Assembly: GCF_012726205.1 (NCBI RefSeq)
Contig: NZ_JAASAE010000005.1
Coordinates: 62,001 to 126,000, forward strand
Length of the DNA stretch: 64,000 bases
Origin: Rhodococcus sp. HNM0569
GTDB taxonomy: Bacteria > Actinomycetota > Actinomycetes > Mycobacteriales > Mycobacteriaceae
Direction: 5' to 3'
A program made the position numbers and the translations under genes. This document shows, piece by piece, positions 18,881 to 27,796 of the stretch (position 1 is the first letter of the stretch; every line of letters starts with the position of its first letter). The notes beneath the pieces are model-generated. The model ran no database searches and was not told the origin of the DNA. It worked only from the letters and a program-made list of their open reading frames with translations.

Positions 18881-20599
18881 TCACCCGTCTCCGGGATACC
18901 CGGGCGCGGCGAGGCTGTCGCGGCCGTTCACGGCGCGCTCGCACCACCGCAGCCACGAACCGGATCCGCGTGCGGGGGAACAGTACCCGGTGGACGCGTC
19001 GACGATGCGTGCGTCGTCCGCCTCGATCCACCGCAACACGAGCGCTGCCTCCTCGGGGGACGCGCCACGCAGCGGGGTGTCGTCGGGCAGCGCGGTCTCG
19101 GCGGAGCGCACCAGGGCGTCGACGACGGGCATGGGTGCGGTGCCCCGCGGCGCAGTCCCCGCGGCGGCGAGTCGGCCCGCGCGCACGACGGCGAACTCCC
19201 AGCCGCGGGCACCGTCGGGCCGGGCGACGACCAGCTGGTCGAGTGCGGTGAGCGCCGCGAGCCGGTGCAGGCGGCCGAGCGTGCGCGCGACGTCGACGGT
19301 GCGATCGCGCAGCCGTGCGGCGTTCTCGAACAGTTCGGCGGCCGCGAGTTCGTCGATGCGCTCGCGCATGCGACGCAAGGCGTCGTCCGAGTGGCCGCGC
19401 AGCAGTGCGCGCGCGTTCTCGACGGTCGCGGCGTAGTCGTCGGAGGACAGTGCGGGCGGCGCCGGGCAGCCGCCGACGTCGCGGACGGGGCATGCGCTGC
19501 CGTGCAGCGCGTCGCGGGGGAGGCGGGCGGTACACGTCCGCAGCCCGGTGTACTCGGCGACGGTGCTCGCGACGTCGGCGGCGAGGTTTCGGGTGCGGAA
19601 CGGCCCGAGAGCGCCCGGGGCCGGGGCACGCACCACCGACAGTCGGGGGAACGCTTCCTTCGTGAACGTGATCCACCACCCGCGGCGGGGATATTTGGAC
19701 CGCCGGTTGTAGGGCGGTGTGTGGGCGGCGAGCAGGCGCAGTTCACGCACCCCGGCCTCGAGGGCGTTCGCGCACTCGACGTGGTCGACGCGCTCGGCGA
19801 GCGCGACCATCTCCTTCATCCGCCCTCGCGTCTCGGAGCCCGTGAAGTAGGTGCGCACACGCCTGCGTAGATCCACCGCGGTGCCGATGTAGAGGACCTC
19901 GTCGCGCGGGCCCCGGAAGAGGTACACCCCGGGGGACCGGGGAAGATCCGAGGCCAGATGGCGTTTCGCGCGTTGCTGCGGCGAGACGTCCGGCAGGTAG
20001 TCGAGCAACTCCGGCAGGCTGTGCACACCGAGATTGCCGACGCGCTCGAGGAGTGCGTGCAGCACCTCCACCGTCGCGCGGGCGTCGTCGAGCGCGCGGT
20101 GGGTGGGTGTGGTGGGGACGGCGAACAGGCGCGCGAGATTCGACAGTTTGACCGACGGCGCCTCGTCGCGGGTGAGGACCCGCCGCGCGAGCTTGACTGT
20201 GCAGAGCACGGTGAACGACGGCCAGTCGTGCCCGCAGCGCGCGGCGGCCGCGCGCAGGAATCCGGTGTCGAAGCGTGCGTTGTGCGCGACGAGTACCGCA
20301 CCACGTGCGAACTCGAGGAACGAGGGCAGTACTCGCTCGATGCGGGGCGCGCCGACGATCATCGCGGACGTGATGCCGGTGATCTCGACGATGTACGGGG
20401 GTATCGCGCGGCCGGGATCGACGAGAGTGGCCATCTCGCCGATGATCTCGCCGCCGCGGATCTTGACCGCGCCGATCTCGGTGATCGCGTCCTCGCCGGG
20501 CTTGCCGCCGGTGGTCTCGAGGTCGACGACGACGAAGGTGGTGTCGCGCAACGGGGTGTCGAGTTCGTCGAAGGTCAGTTGCCGGGGGGTCGCGCTCAC
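18881..20599 (-). CDS. DEDDh 3'-5' exonuclease fused to a GIY-YIG (UvrC N-terminal-like) nuclease domain
   Basis: A 572-residue two-domain nuclease. Residues 20-185 form a DnaQ-type exonuclease with TFVVVDLETTGG (the DxE motif), VLVAHNARFDTGFL and PTHRALDDARAT (the H and last D). From about residue 225 a GIY-YIG domain follows with SPGVYLFRGPRDEVLYIGTA and RRRVRTYF. The C-terminal part has a few cysteines and an arginine-rich segment and resembles the middle of UvrC/Cho. The M. tuberculosis counterpart is Rv2191, also next to trpD. A role in DNA repair is likely but unproven. The GTG start lacks a ribosome binding site and has TAGCGT 8 bases upstream. Confidence 0.88.
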   Translation of the reverse strand: MSATPRQLTFDELDTPLRDTTFVVVDLETTGGKPGEDAITEIGAVKIRGGEIIGEMATLVDPGRAIPPYIVEITGITSAMIVGAPRIERVLPSFLEFARGAVLVAHNARFDTGFLRAAAARCGHDWPSFTVLCTVKLARRVLTRDEAPSVKLSNLARLFAVPTTPTHRALDDARATVEVLHALLERVGNLGVHSLPELLDYLPDVSPQQRAKRHLASDLPRSPGVYLFRGPRDEVLYIGTAVDLRRRVRTYFTGSETRGRMKEMVALAERVDHVECANALEAGVRELRLLAAHTPPYNRRSKYPRRGWWITFTKEAFPRLSVVRAPAPGALGPFRTRNLAADVASTVAEYTGLRTCTARLPRDALHGSACPVRDVGGCPAPPALSSDDYAATVENARALLRGHSDDALRRMRERIDELAAAELFENAARLRDRTVDVARTLGRLHRLAALTALDQLVVARPDGARGWEFAVVRAGRLAAAGTAPRGTAPMPVVDALVRSAETALPDDTPLRGASPEEAALVLRWIEADDARIVDASTGYCSPARGSGSWLRWCERAVNGRDSLAAPGYPGDG

Positions 20600-20607
20600 G
20601 GGACGTG

Positions 20608-20613
20608 ACGCTA
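20608..20613 (-). promoter_or_regulatory. Predicted -10 box of the exonuclease/GIY-YIG gene
   Basis: On the minus strand TAGCGT lies 8 bases before the GTG at 20599, and no ribosome binding site is present, so a leaderless transcript is possible. Confidence 0.35.
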
Positions 20614-21014
20614 GGACCGGCCACCGACACGCCCGCGGCCGACGGTGGTGACGAGCATCACAGCACTGTCTCGCGTCGGCGGACGGTGTGCCTCGCCCCC
20701 GTGCGTCGTCACGGATGCGGCCCCGGTTCGATTGCGCTGCGTCGCACCCGGACCGGCATCGTGAGCGCTCGTCTCACCTGCGAGGACGGCTGCGGGTTGT
20801 GATCGGCAGTGGGTACGCGAGGCGGCGCCGCGTGCTCGCGGCTGGGTCCGGGAGGCCGGTCGTTATCGGCCTGTGATGAAAGGGCGAGTGCGCAAGCCAT
20901 CGGCTGGATTTCGTGCGGAATCGGACCGATTTTCCGCCCCGGGTCGACACGACGCTATGCCGTTTCGTAATCTTTTCGAGACCTTGCGGAGTCGAGTCGC
21001 TCATCCCCGAGCGG
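20614..21014. other. Gene-free leader region upstream of the riboswitch
   Basis: About 400 bases without a frame of normal codon bias. GC content falls near 20900-20990, as expected for a promoter region, but I cannot fix a promoter. It should hold the start of the long leader RNA for the downstream NlpC/P60 gene. Confidence 0.5.
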
Positions 21015-21176
21015 CGTCGCGAGGTCACCGCCTAATCGGAACGCCGCACGCGGCGCTCCGAGCCGGGAACCCAGTTTCCACCGGGGTGAATCCCGAAGGC
21101 GCCGCACAGGCGCCCGAGGGTAGGGCTGATCTTCCCAGCCCGAACCCGTCAGCTAACTCGGTCGGCGGAACGACAG
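21015..21176 (+). promoter_or_regulatory. Cyclic di-AMP riboswitch (ydaO/yuaA type)
   Basis: The leader shows the conserved pieces of the ydaO class in order: CACCGCCTAATCGGAACG, GAGCCGGGAACCC, CACCGGGGTGAATCCC, a variable GC hairpin (GGCGCCGCACAGGCGCC), AGGGTAGGGCTGA and CCCGAACCCGTCAGCTAACTC. In actinobacteria this riboswitch often precedes NlpC/P60 and Rpf genes, and it turns off expression when c-di-AMP binds. It ends about 22 bases before the GTG of the first P60 gene. Exact limits are approximate. Confidence 0.92.
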
Positions 21177-21198
21177 GAAGAAACGGAGTACCTCTTTC

Positions 21199-21747
21199 GT
21201 GGCGTCAACACACACCAAGCGGTCCGTGCGGCGAGTCCTCGCCGTCGGTGCCCTCGCCGCGGGCGCATTCACCGCGACTGCCGTCCCCGCGTCGGCGGAC
21301 CCCATCACGATTCCCGGTGTCGGAACGTTCGAACTCCCCGGTGTCGCCGTTCCCCCGGAGATCCAGAACATGCTCACCCCGCAGGGCGGCCAGGGTGCCC
21401 CCTCGAGCGCGGGTGAAACCGCTCTTCGCGCCGCGGAATCCAAGCTCGGGGCACCTTACGTGTACGGCGCCTCCGGTCCCGACTCGTTCGACTGCTCGGG
21501 CCTCGTCCAGTGGGCGTACAAGCAGGCAGGGCTCAACCTGCCGCGCACGAGCTACGACCAGGCAGGCGCCGGTGCTCCGGTGTCGACGTCGGATCTGAAG
21601 CTCGGCGACGTCGTCACCTTCTACGGCGGTTCGCACTCGGGCATCTACGCGGGCGACGGCAACATCATCCATGCGTCGACGTCGGGTCAGCCGGTCAAGC
21701 TGGCCCCCATCGCGTCGATGCCGATGGACGGCGCTCGCCGCTTCTGA
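21199..21747 (+). CDS. Secreted NlpC/P60 peptidoglycan endopeptidase, short form
   Basis: A 182-residue exported cysteine peptidase that should cut stem peptides of peptidoglycan. The signal peptide ends at about PASA-DP (residues 31-35). A short proline-rich linker follows, then the NlpC/P60 domain from residue 73 with catalytic C99 (DSFDCSGLVQWAYKQAG), H146 (GGSHSGIY) and H158 (IIHAST). It lacks the coiled-coil N-terminal part of its neighbour. GTG start with GGAG about 10 bases upstream. Expression is expected to fall when c-di-AMP is high, because of the riboswitch just upstream. The next gene is a longer P60 protein in the same direction. Confidence 0.92.
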   Translation: MASTHTKRSVRRVLAVGALAAGAFTATAVPASADPITIPGVGTFELPGVAVPPEIQNMLTPQGGQGAPSSAGETALRAAESKLGAPYVYGASGPDSFDCSGLVQWAYKQAGLNLPRTSYDQAGAGAPVSTSDLKLGDVVTFYGGSHSGIYAGDGNIIHASTSGQPVKLAPIASMPMDGARRF

Positions 21748-21763
21748 GTGGACACGTGCGGTG

Positions 21764-21798
21764 ACGGGCGGGTTCGGGCTTCGGTCCGGCCCGCCCGT
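21764..21798 (+). terminator. Possible hairpin terminator between the two P60 genes
   Basis: ACGGGCGGG (21764-21772) can pair with CCCGCCCGT (21790-21798). The 9-bp GC stem lies 17 bases after the first P60 stop codon. If active it would separate the riboswitch-controlled gene from the next one. Confidence 0.45.
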
Positions 21799-21980
21799 TC
21801 GCATCTCCGGGTGCCGCACGTGCACCGCGCCACGAAGCGCGCGACCGCGTCACAGCACCATTCTGCTCGACCAGTACCCTTGCTCGACTCGCTGTACCCG
21901 CCGGAGCGCGGCAGGCGCACGGGCGTATGCCCGGCGACACCGGCCGCCGCACCGGAATCGATGATCGGAGAAGTACTCCA

Positions 21981-23084
21981 GTGGCCGCACCGTTTCCTCG
22001 TCACCGTCCGCGGCGCCGCGGCGCCCGCGCAGTTGTGGGCGCGAGCATCGCCGGCGTGACGCTCGCGGCACTCGTCTGCATGCCCGCGGCCGCCGATCCC
22101 GCACGGACGGCGCCGCCCGCGCGCACCGATCCGGTCGTCCTCGACGGCGCGACCGACGCGATGAACCGGCTCGCCGACCTCGGCCGCAAGTCGGAACAGA
22201 CCAACGAGGCACTGCACAATGCGCAGATCGAACTCGATGCGAAACAGGCTGCGCAGGCCGTCGCCGACGAGCGGGTCGCCCAGGCGCAGGTGGCGCTCGA
22301 CGAGGCCGAGGGGCTGGTCGCGCAGTACCGTCCCACCGTCGACAAGCTCGCGCTCGCCAACTATCAAGGCGCGCGGACCAACCGGCTGTTCGCGGTCATG
22401 GTCAGCGACTCGCCGCAGCAGCTCCTCGACCAGATGTCGGCGCTCGACGTCATCGCGCAGCAGACGTCGGACGACGTGGGTCAGTTCGCCGACGCCCGGA
22501 TCCGCGCGCAGCAGGCGGCGGACGAGGCCCGCAGCGCGGCCGATGCGGCCCGCGCGGCATCGGACGCCGCACGCGTGGTGCAGGACGAGCTCGGCCGCAC
22601 GAAGGCGGACCTCGAACGTCAGATCGGCGACGTCACCGACGCCTTCGACTCGCTCACCGACGAGGAGCGTCTGAAGCTGGCCGGCAGCCCGTTCCCGCCC
22701 GGCATCGACGCCGACGCGATCCTCGCCGAACTGCTGCCCGGTTCGGGTTCGGGTGCTCTGCAGGCCGCGATGACACGCATCGGCAGCCCGTACGTGTGGG
22801 GCGCCACCGGCCCCGACTCGTTCGACTGCTCGGGTCTCGTCGTGTGGGCCTACCAGCAGGTCGGCAAGACGCTGCCGCGGTCGAGTCAGGCCCAGGCCGC
22901 GGGCGGTACGCCGATCTCGCGCGACCAGTTGCAGCCCGGCGACGTCGTGATCATCTACGACGACGCGTCGCATGTGGGCCTGTACGCCGGTAACGGAAAC
23001 CTCCTGCATGCGTCGACCTTCGGGGTTCCGGTCAAGGTCGAGTCGCTGGACGGGATGGACTACGCGGGGGCTCGCCGCTACTGA
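21981..23084 (+). CDS. Secreted NlpC/P60 endopeptidase with coiled-coil domain (RipC-like)
   Basis: A 367-residue exported wall hydrolase. After a basic start and a signal peptide (cut near ALVCMPAAA, residues 30-38) come two long alanine-rich helices at residues 53-120 and 150-225, a coiled-coil regulatory domain as in mycobacterial RipC (Rv2190c) that answers to FtsEX. The C-terminal P60 domain has C283 (DSFDCSGLVVWAYQQ), H331 (DASHVGLY) and H343 (LLHAST). I chose the GTG at 21981, with GGAG 10 bases upstream; an ATG 54 bases earlier is also in frame. The catalytic domain closely resembles that of the preceding gene, so the pair may come from duplication. Confidence 0.9.
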   Translation: MAAPFPRHRPRRRGARAVVGASIAGVTLAALVCMPAAADPARTAPPARTDPVVLDGATDAMNRLADLGRKSEQTNEALHNAQIELDAKQAAQAVADERVAQAQVALDEAEGLVAQYRPTVDKLALANYQGARTNRLFAVMVSDSPQQLLDQMSALDVIAQQTSDDVGQFADARIRAQQAADEARSAADAARAASDAARVVQDELGRTKADLERQIGDVTDAFDSLTDEERLKLAGSPFPPGIDADAILAELLPGSGSGALQAAMTRIGSPYVWGATGPDSFDCSGLVVWAYQQVGKTLPRSSQAQAAGGTPISRDQLQPGDVVIIYDDASHVGLYAGNGNLLHASTFGVPVKVESLDGMDYAGARRY

Positions 23085-23149
23085 GTCCTCCGGCCCGGCC
23101 CCGGCCCGTGTGGCGGGCAGCCGGGCACACCGCCGCGCGGCGAGCCACT

Positions 23150-23155
23150 TACACT
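23150..23155 (+). promoter_or_regulatory. Predicted -10 box of the HExxH peptidase gene
   Basis: TACACT lies 7 bases before the GTG at 23163 and no ribosome binding site is present: a leaderless promoter candidate. Confidence 0.45.
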
Positions 23156-23162
23156 CTGCGGC

Positions 23163-24491
23163 GTGCCACGCTCGGATCCCGCTGCCCGTCGCCGCGTGCG
23201 ACCGTGGGAACGGCTCGGGCTGGCGGGCCTGGTCGTGGCGGTGCTCGTGTCCGCGGGCGTCGCGATGTTCGCGCGGGGCAACGGCGACGCGCCCGCGCGG
23301 GCCGAATCCGCACCCCTGTCCGGCGCCACGCGCGACGACGTGCAGTCGGTGCTCGACCGGTGGGCAGGCGCGGTGCGATCGGGCGACACGAACGCGCTCG
23401 CCGCGCTCGTGGACCGCTCCGCGGCTCCGGGCTTCCTCGACGCCGAGCAGTCGCGGGCCCGCAATGCTGCGGGCGTGCCGTTCGAGGCGTTCGGCTATGC
23501 GCTCACCGATGCCGGCGGAACACCCGTGCCCGACGATCTCGTCGCGGCCCTCGGCGCCGACGAGGTGATCGCGCCGGGCGTCGAACTGCGCTATTCGTTC
23601 GCGGGCGCCGACCCGGTGCCGGCGACCGCGCCGGTGTCGGTCGTTCTCGCGCGTCGTGGTGACGTGTGGACGCTGGTCACGGACGCTCCCGTCGCGGGGC
23701 GCGACGTGCAGACGTGGCGCGGGCCGTGGGATTTCGGCCCGGTCGTCGCGGCGCGTGCCGAGGACGGCGAGTCTCTCGTGCTGGGCCATCCGGGCGACCG
23801 GGCGACCGTCGAGCAGATCGCACGCGGAGTGGACGATGCCATTGCCCGCGTGACGGACCTGTGGGGGAGTGGCTGGTCGCGTCGCGCCGTGGTCGTCGTG
23901 GCGGCGTCACAGGCCGAGTTCACGTCCCTCGTCGGGTCCGAGCACGACGGCGCCAACATCGCAGCGGTCGCCGTCGCGGGCGCGGTGGACCGCGAGTCAC
24001 GGTCCGCCTCCGGCCAGCGCATCGTGTTCAGCCCGGCATCGCGCCAGCGCCTCGACGCAGGAGGCAGGCTCGTCGTGCTGCGGCACGAACTGATGCACGC
24101 CGCGGCGCGTGTCGACACGGTCGACGGGTCTCCGCTGTGGATGCTCGAGGGCTACGCCGAGTACGCCGCGCACCGCGGCGACGACACCCAGGCGCGGCAG
24201 ATCGCGCCGGATCTCGCGTCGCGCGTCGCCGACGGCATGGTGCCCGACCGGTTCCCGCGCGACGACGACTTCAGCGGATCCGGATCCGCCGCGTACGAGG
24301 CGTCGTGGTCGCTGTGCGCCTTCGTCGCCGACACGTGGGGAGACGCCCGCCTGACCGACCTGTACCGCGCGCTCGCAGGCGGCCCGCGCTCGGACGACGA
24401 CGTCGAAGCCGTCGTCGAACGTGAATTGGATACCGACGTGGAGACCTTCCTCGGGCAGTGGCGCGACTGGCTCGCCCGCGAGCTGGGCTGA
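23163..24491 (+). CDS. Membrane-anchored gluzincin metallopeptidase (peptidase MA-like)
   Basis: A 442-residue protein with a basic N-terminus, one membrane helix (LGLAGLVVAVLVSAGVAMF, about residues 18-37), an outside region of about 250 residues that resembles an NTF2-like fold in its first part (VQSVLDRWAGAVRSGDTNAL), and a zinc peptidase domain. HELMH at residues 308-312 gives two zinc ligands and the base, and the glutamate in WMLEGYAEYAAH near residue 330 is the third ligand, the gluzincin arrangement. Substrate is unknown. It sits between a RipC-like hydrolase and PimB. Start is GTG with a leaderless promoter. I cannot confirm whether Rv2189c, in the same position in M. tuberculosis, is related. 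Confidence 0.8.
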   Translation: MPRSDPAARRRVRPWERLGLAGLVVAVLVSAGVAMFARGNGDAPARAESAPLSGATRDDVQSVLDRWAGAVRSGDTNALAALVDRSAAPGFLDAEQSRARNAAGVPFEAFGYALTDAGGTPVPDDLVAALGADEVIAPGVELRYSFAGADPVPATAPVSVVLARRGDVWTLVTDAPVAGRDVQTWRGPWDFGPVVAARAEDGESLVLGHPGDRATVEQIARGVDDAIARVTDLWGSGWSRRAVVVVAASQAEFTSLVGSEHDGANIAAVAVAGAVDRESRSASGQRIVFSPASRQRLDAGGRLVVLRHELMHAAARVDTVDGSPLWMLEGYAEYAAHRGDDTQARQIAPDLASRVADGMVPDRFPRDDDFSGSGSAAYEASWSLCAFVADTWGDARLTDLYRALAGGPRSDDDVEAVVERELDTDVETFLGQWRDWLARELG

Positions 24492-24521
24492 CCCGCCGCG
24501 GCGTCGCCACCGGCACCGATC

Positions 24522-24527
24522 TACGGT
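24522..24527 (+). promoter_or_regulatory. Predicted -10 box of pimB
   Basis: TACGGT lies 7 bases before the ATG at 24535 and no ribosome binding site is present: a leaderless promoter candidate. Confidence 0.4.
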
Positions 24528-24534
24528 GGTGTCC

Positions 24535-25665
24535 ATGCCACGGACCCTGCTGGTGACGAACGACTTTCCGCCCAGGCCCGGCGGCATCCAGTCCTATCTG
24601 TACGCGTTCGCGCGGCAGTTGCCTGCCGACGAGCTCACCGTCTACGCGCCGCGCTGGCGCGGCGACTCGCACGAGAAGTTCGACGCTGCCCAGGATTTCG
24701 AGGTCGTGCGGCATCCGACGACGCTCATGCTTCCGACGCCTCTCGTCGCGCGGCGGGCCGCGCGGATCGTCGCCGAGCGCGACATCGACACCGTGTGGTT
24801 CGGTGCTGCGGCGCCGCTGGCCCTGCTCGCCCCCGCGATGCGCCGTGCGGGCGCGAGAAAGATCGTCGCGAGCACGCACGGCCACGAGGTCGGGTGGTCG
24901 ATGCTGCCCGTCGCGCGCGGTGCACTGCGCCGCATCGGCGACGCCACGGACGTCGTGACGTACGTCAGCAAGTACACGCGGGGCCGTTTCGCCGCGGCGC
25001 TCGGACCTCGTGCGGCGCTCGAGCACCTGCCACCCGGCATCGACACGCAGGTCTTCCGTCCGGACCCGGACGCGCGCGCCGAACTGCGGGCACGCTACGG
25101 GCTCGGCGACCGTCCGACCGTGCTGTGCCTGTCCCGGCTCGTACCGCGCAAGGGTCAGGACATGCTGATCCGTGCGCTGCCGTCGATCCGTGCCCGCGTC
25201 GACGGTGCGGTCCTGGTGATCGTCGGCGGCGGTCCGTACGACGACCGGCTGCGCCGCCTCGCCCGCGAGACCGGTGTCGAGGACGACGTCGTGTTCACCG
25301 GCGGCGTGCCCGCCGACGAACTCGCGGCCCACCACACGATCGCGGACCTGTTCGCGATGCCCGCGCGAACGCGGGGCGGTGGGCTCGACGTGGAGGGGCT
25401 CGGAATCGTCTATCTCGAGGCCTCCGCCACCGCGGTACCGGTCGTCGCCGGGCGTTCGGGCGGGGCACCCGAGACGGTGCGCGAGGGCACGACGGGGCTC
25501 GTCGTGGACGGACGCTCACCGGCCGCGGTCGCCGAGGCCGTCGTGGATGTGCTGGCCGATCCCGCGCGCGCACGGGCGATGGGCGAGGCGGGCCGGGCCT
25601 GGATCGAATCCGACTGGCGCTGGGACGTTCTCGGCGCACGCCTGCGCATGTTGCTCACACCGTAG
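24535..25665 (+). CDS. pimB: GDP-mannose-dependent phosphatidylinositol monomannoside mannosyltransferase
   Basis: A 376-residue GT4 (GT-B fold) enzyme that adds the second mannose to PIM1 on the cytoplasmic side of the membrane and so makes PIM2, the base of lipomannan. The start TLLVTNDFPPRPGGIQSYLY is typical, with the GGI acceptor loop. ASTHGHEVGWSMLP lies near residue 120, LSRLVPRKGQDMLI near 200 and the donor-site EX7E motif in GLDVEGLGIVYLEAS near 285. Length matches Rv2188c (385) and the corynebacterial enzyme. In the conserved order it faces fadD15. Confidence 0.92.
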   Translation: MPRTLLVTNDFPPRPGGIQSYLYAFARQLPADELTVYAPRWRGDSHEKFDAAQDFEVVRHPTTLMLPTPLVARRAARIVAERDIDTVWFGAAAPLALLAPAMRRAGARKIVASTHGHEVGWSMLPVARGALRRIGDATDVVTYVSKYTRGRFAAALGPRAALEHLPPGIDTQVFRPDPDARAELRARYGLGDRPTVLCLSRLVPRKGQDMLIRALPSIRARVDGAVLVIVGGGPYDDRLRRLARETGVEDDVVFTGGVPADELAAHHTIADLFAMPARTRGGGLDVEGLGIVYLEASATAVPVVAGRSGGAPETVREGTTGLVVDGRSPAAVAEAVVDVLADPARARAMGEAGRAWIESDWRWDVLGARLRMLLTP

Positions 25666-25721
25666 CCCGCCACACCGGGCCGATCTCGGCCACGGCGCCC
25701 GTGCAGGCGGCCGAAATGCGG

Positions 25722-25765
25722 ACGGCCGCAAGGGTGCAGCGCATGTGCTGCACCCTTGCGGCCGT
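25722..25765. terminator. Bidirectional hairpin between pimB and fadD15
   Basis: A perfect 19-bp inverted repeat (25722-25740 with 25747-25765) around a 6-base loop lies between the convergent stop codons. Confidence 0.85.
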
Positions 25766-25777
25766 GGCCGGGGAGAT

Positions 25778-27589
25778 CTACTTGGCGTAGATCTTCTCGA
25801 TGTCCTCGGCGAAGCTCTTGTGGACGACATTGCGCTTGAGCTTCATCGTGGGCGTGAGTTCGCCTGTCTCCTCGGAGAAGTCGACCGGCAGGACGCGGTA
25901 CTTCTTGATCGACTCGGCGTGCGAGACGAGGGTGTTGGCTTCCGCGATCGCGGCGTCGATCTCGGCCGTCAGGTCGGGATCGCTCAGCAGGTCGGCGACG
26001 GACGTGTCCTTGGCCTTGCCGTGCGCCTCGTTCCACCCGGGCAGTGCCTCGGCGTCGATCGTGATCAGTGCCGCGATGAACGGCTTCTGGTCGCCGACGA
26101 CGATGGCCTGGCTGATGAGCGGGTGCGCGCGCAGCGAGTCCTCGAGCTGCGACGGCGACACGTTCTTGCCGCCCGCGGTGACGATGATCTCCTTCTTGCG
26201 GCCGGTGATGGTGATGAAGCCGTCGCGGTCGAGCGAGCCGAGGTCGCCGGTGTGGAACCAGCCGTCCTCGATCGCGTCCTTCGTCGCCTCCGGGTTGTTC
26301 CAGTAGCCGCCGAACACCACCGGGCCGGACAGCAGGATCTCGCCGTCGTCGGCGATGCGGACCTTGTTGCCCGCGAGGGGCTTTCCGACGGTGCCGACCT
26401 TCTGCTCGCCCGGCGTGTTGACCGCGAACGCCGCGGTGGTCTCGGTGAGTCCGTAGCCCTCGTAGACCGGGACGCCGACCCCGCGGAAGAAGTGGCCGAG
26501 GCGGGCGCCGAGAGGCGCGCCACCCGAGATCGCGAGCTGGCACTTGCCGCCGAGGGCGGTCTTGAGCTTGGCGTAGACGAGCTTGTCGAACACGAAGTGC
26601 TTCGCCTTGAGCAGCAGGCTCGGGCTGCCGTTCTGCAGGGCCTCGCTGTAGGCGATCGCGGTTTCGGCGGCGGCGTCGAAGATCTTGCCCTTGCCGCCCG
26701 CGACGGCGGACTGGCGAGCCGAGTTGTAGACCTTCTCGAACACGCGCGGCACCGACAGGATGAAGTCGGGGCGGAACGTGCCGAAGGTGGGCACCAGGTT
26801 CGGGATGTCGGACGTGTGGCCGAGAGCCGCGCCTGCATCGAAGGCGGCGACCGCGACCGCACGGGCGAGCACGTGGGCCATCGGCAGGAACATCAGCGTC
26901 GCGACGCCGTCCTGACGCAGCAGGTCGCCCAGCTGCGAGGCGCGGATGCCCTCGGACTCGGCGAGGAAGTTCGAGTGGGTGAGCGCGCAGCCCTTGGGCC
27001 TGCCGGTGGTGCCGGACGTGTAGATGAGCGTCGCGGGATCGGACGCCTTGAGTGCGGCGACGCGGGCGTCGACGTCGCCGTCGGTGACGGACGCGCCGAG
27101 TGCGGTGAGCTCGTCGATCACGCCGTTGCCCTCGGCAGGCTTCTCGATCTGGAAGAGCTTGCGCAGTTGCGGCGCCTGCTCGGCGACGTCGGCGACGAGT
27201 TCGGCGTGCTTCGTGTTCTCGACGACGAGGGCGACGGCCCCGGAATCTTCGAGGATCCAGCGGACCTGATCGGCCGACGACGTCTCGTAGATCGGGACGG
27301 TGACGCCGCCTGCGGCCCAGACGGCGTAGTCGATCAGCGGCCACTCGTAGCGCGTGGCCGACATCAACGCGATGCGGTCGCCCTGTTCGATGCCGAGAGC
27401 GATCAGGCCCTTTGCAACCCCCACGACCTGGTCACGGAACTCGCTCGCCGTGACGTCGGTCCAGTCGCTGCCCACCTGGCGCTTGAAGACGATGCCCCGC
27501 GGCTCGTCCTGCGCACGTCGGAACACGGAGTCGACCGCGGACGCGTCCTCCGGGATCGTGAACGAACTGGGGGAGCTGAACTCGGGCAC
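25778..27589 (-). CDS. fadD15: Long-chain fatty-acid--CoA ligase (FadD15-like)
   Basis: A 603-residue member of the ANL adenylating superfamily that activates long-chain fatty acids to acyl-CoA through acyl-AMP. The AMP-binding motif LIYTSGTTGRPKGCALTHSN is at about residues 188-207, GYGLTETTAAF near 345, TGDLGSLDRDGF near 425 and the C-terminal hinge with GRKKEIIVTAGGKNVSPSQL near 440. Length agrees with FadD15 of M. tuberculosis (600), in the same place. I chose the GTG at 27589 because GGAGG stands 5 bases before it; another GTG 15 bases upstream is less well placed. It may supply acyl-CoA for phospholipid or lipoglycan acylation. Confidence 0.92.
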   Translation of the reverse strand: MPEFSSPSSFTIPEDASAVDSVFRRAQDEPRGIVFKRQVGSDWTDVTASEFRDQVVGVAKGLIALGIEQGDRIALMSATRYEWPLIDYAVWAAGGVTVPIYETSSADQVRWILEDSGAVALVVENTKHAELVADVAEQAPQLRKLFQIEKPAEGNGVIDELTALGASVTDGDVDARVAALKASDPATLIYTSGTTGRPKGCALTHSNFLAESEGIRASQLGDLLRQDGVATLMFLPMAHVLARAVAVAAFDAGAALGHTSDIPNLVPTFGTFRPDFILSVPRVFEKVYNSARQSAVAGGKGKIFDAAAETAIAYSEALQNGSPSLLLKAKHFVFDKLVYAKLKTALGGKCQLAISGGAPLGARLGHFFRGVGVPVYEGYGLTETTAAFAVNTPGEQKVGTVGKPLAGNKVRIADDGEILLSGPVVFGGYWNNPEATKDAIEDGWFHTGDLGSLDRDGFITITGRKKEIIVTAGGKNVSPSQLEDSLRAHPLISQAIVVGDQKPFIAALITIDAEALPGWNEAHGKAKDTSVADLLSDPDLTAEIDAAIAEANTLVSHAESIKKYRVLPVDFSEETGELTPTMKLKRNVVHKSFAEDIEKIYAK

Positions 27590-27796
27590 GAAAACCTCCG
27601 GCACTGAAAATACTGACTAGTAGGTGTCTGATTTCAACTCTAGACCTTCGACTCCGCGTATCTGTTATCGACGGTTCACCGAACATGTCTAGCGGGCTGT
27701 CTGTGCTGTTCACCGCGTCGGATCGCGGCACCGCCGTGCGTCACTACCGGTACGCCGCCGTGAGGGGGCGGGCAGCGTTGTGTGAAGCTATCGACC

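Noticed and set aside
20605-20802. Small plus-strand frame of 65 codons before the riboswitch
   Set aside because: No ribosome binding site, no codon bias like neighbouring genes, and a cysteine- and arginine-rich sequence without family resemblance.
25274-27607. A 777-codon plus-strand frame opposite fadD15
   Set aside because: The minus strand encodes a complete acyl-CoA ligase with all motifs. The plus frame is rich in R, D, V and L without any domain and arises from codon bias at high GC.
27605-27796. Operator palindrome in the fadD15 divergent region
   Set aside because: ACTAGT and TCTAGA occur, but no inverted repeat of convincing length links them to a known regulator.
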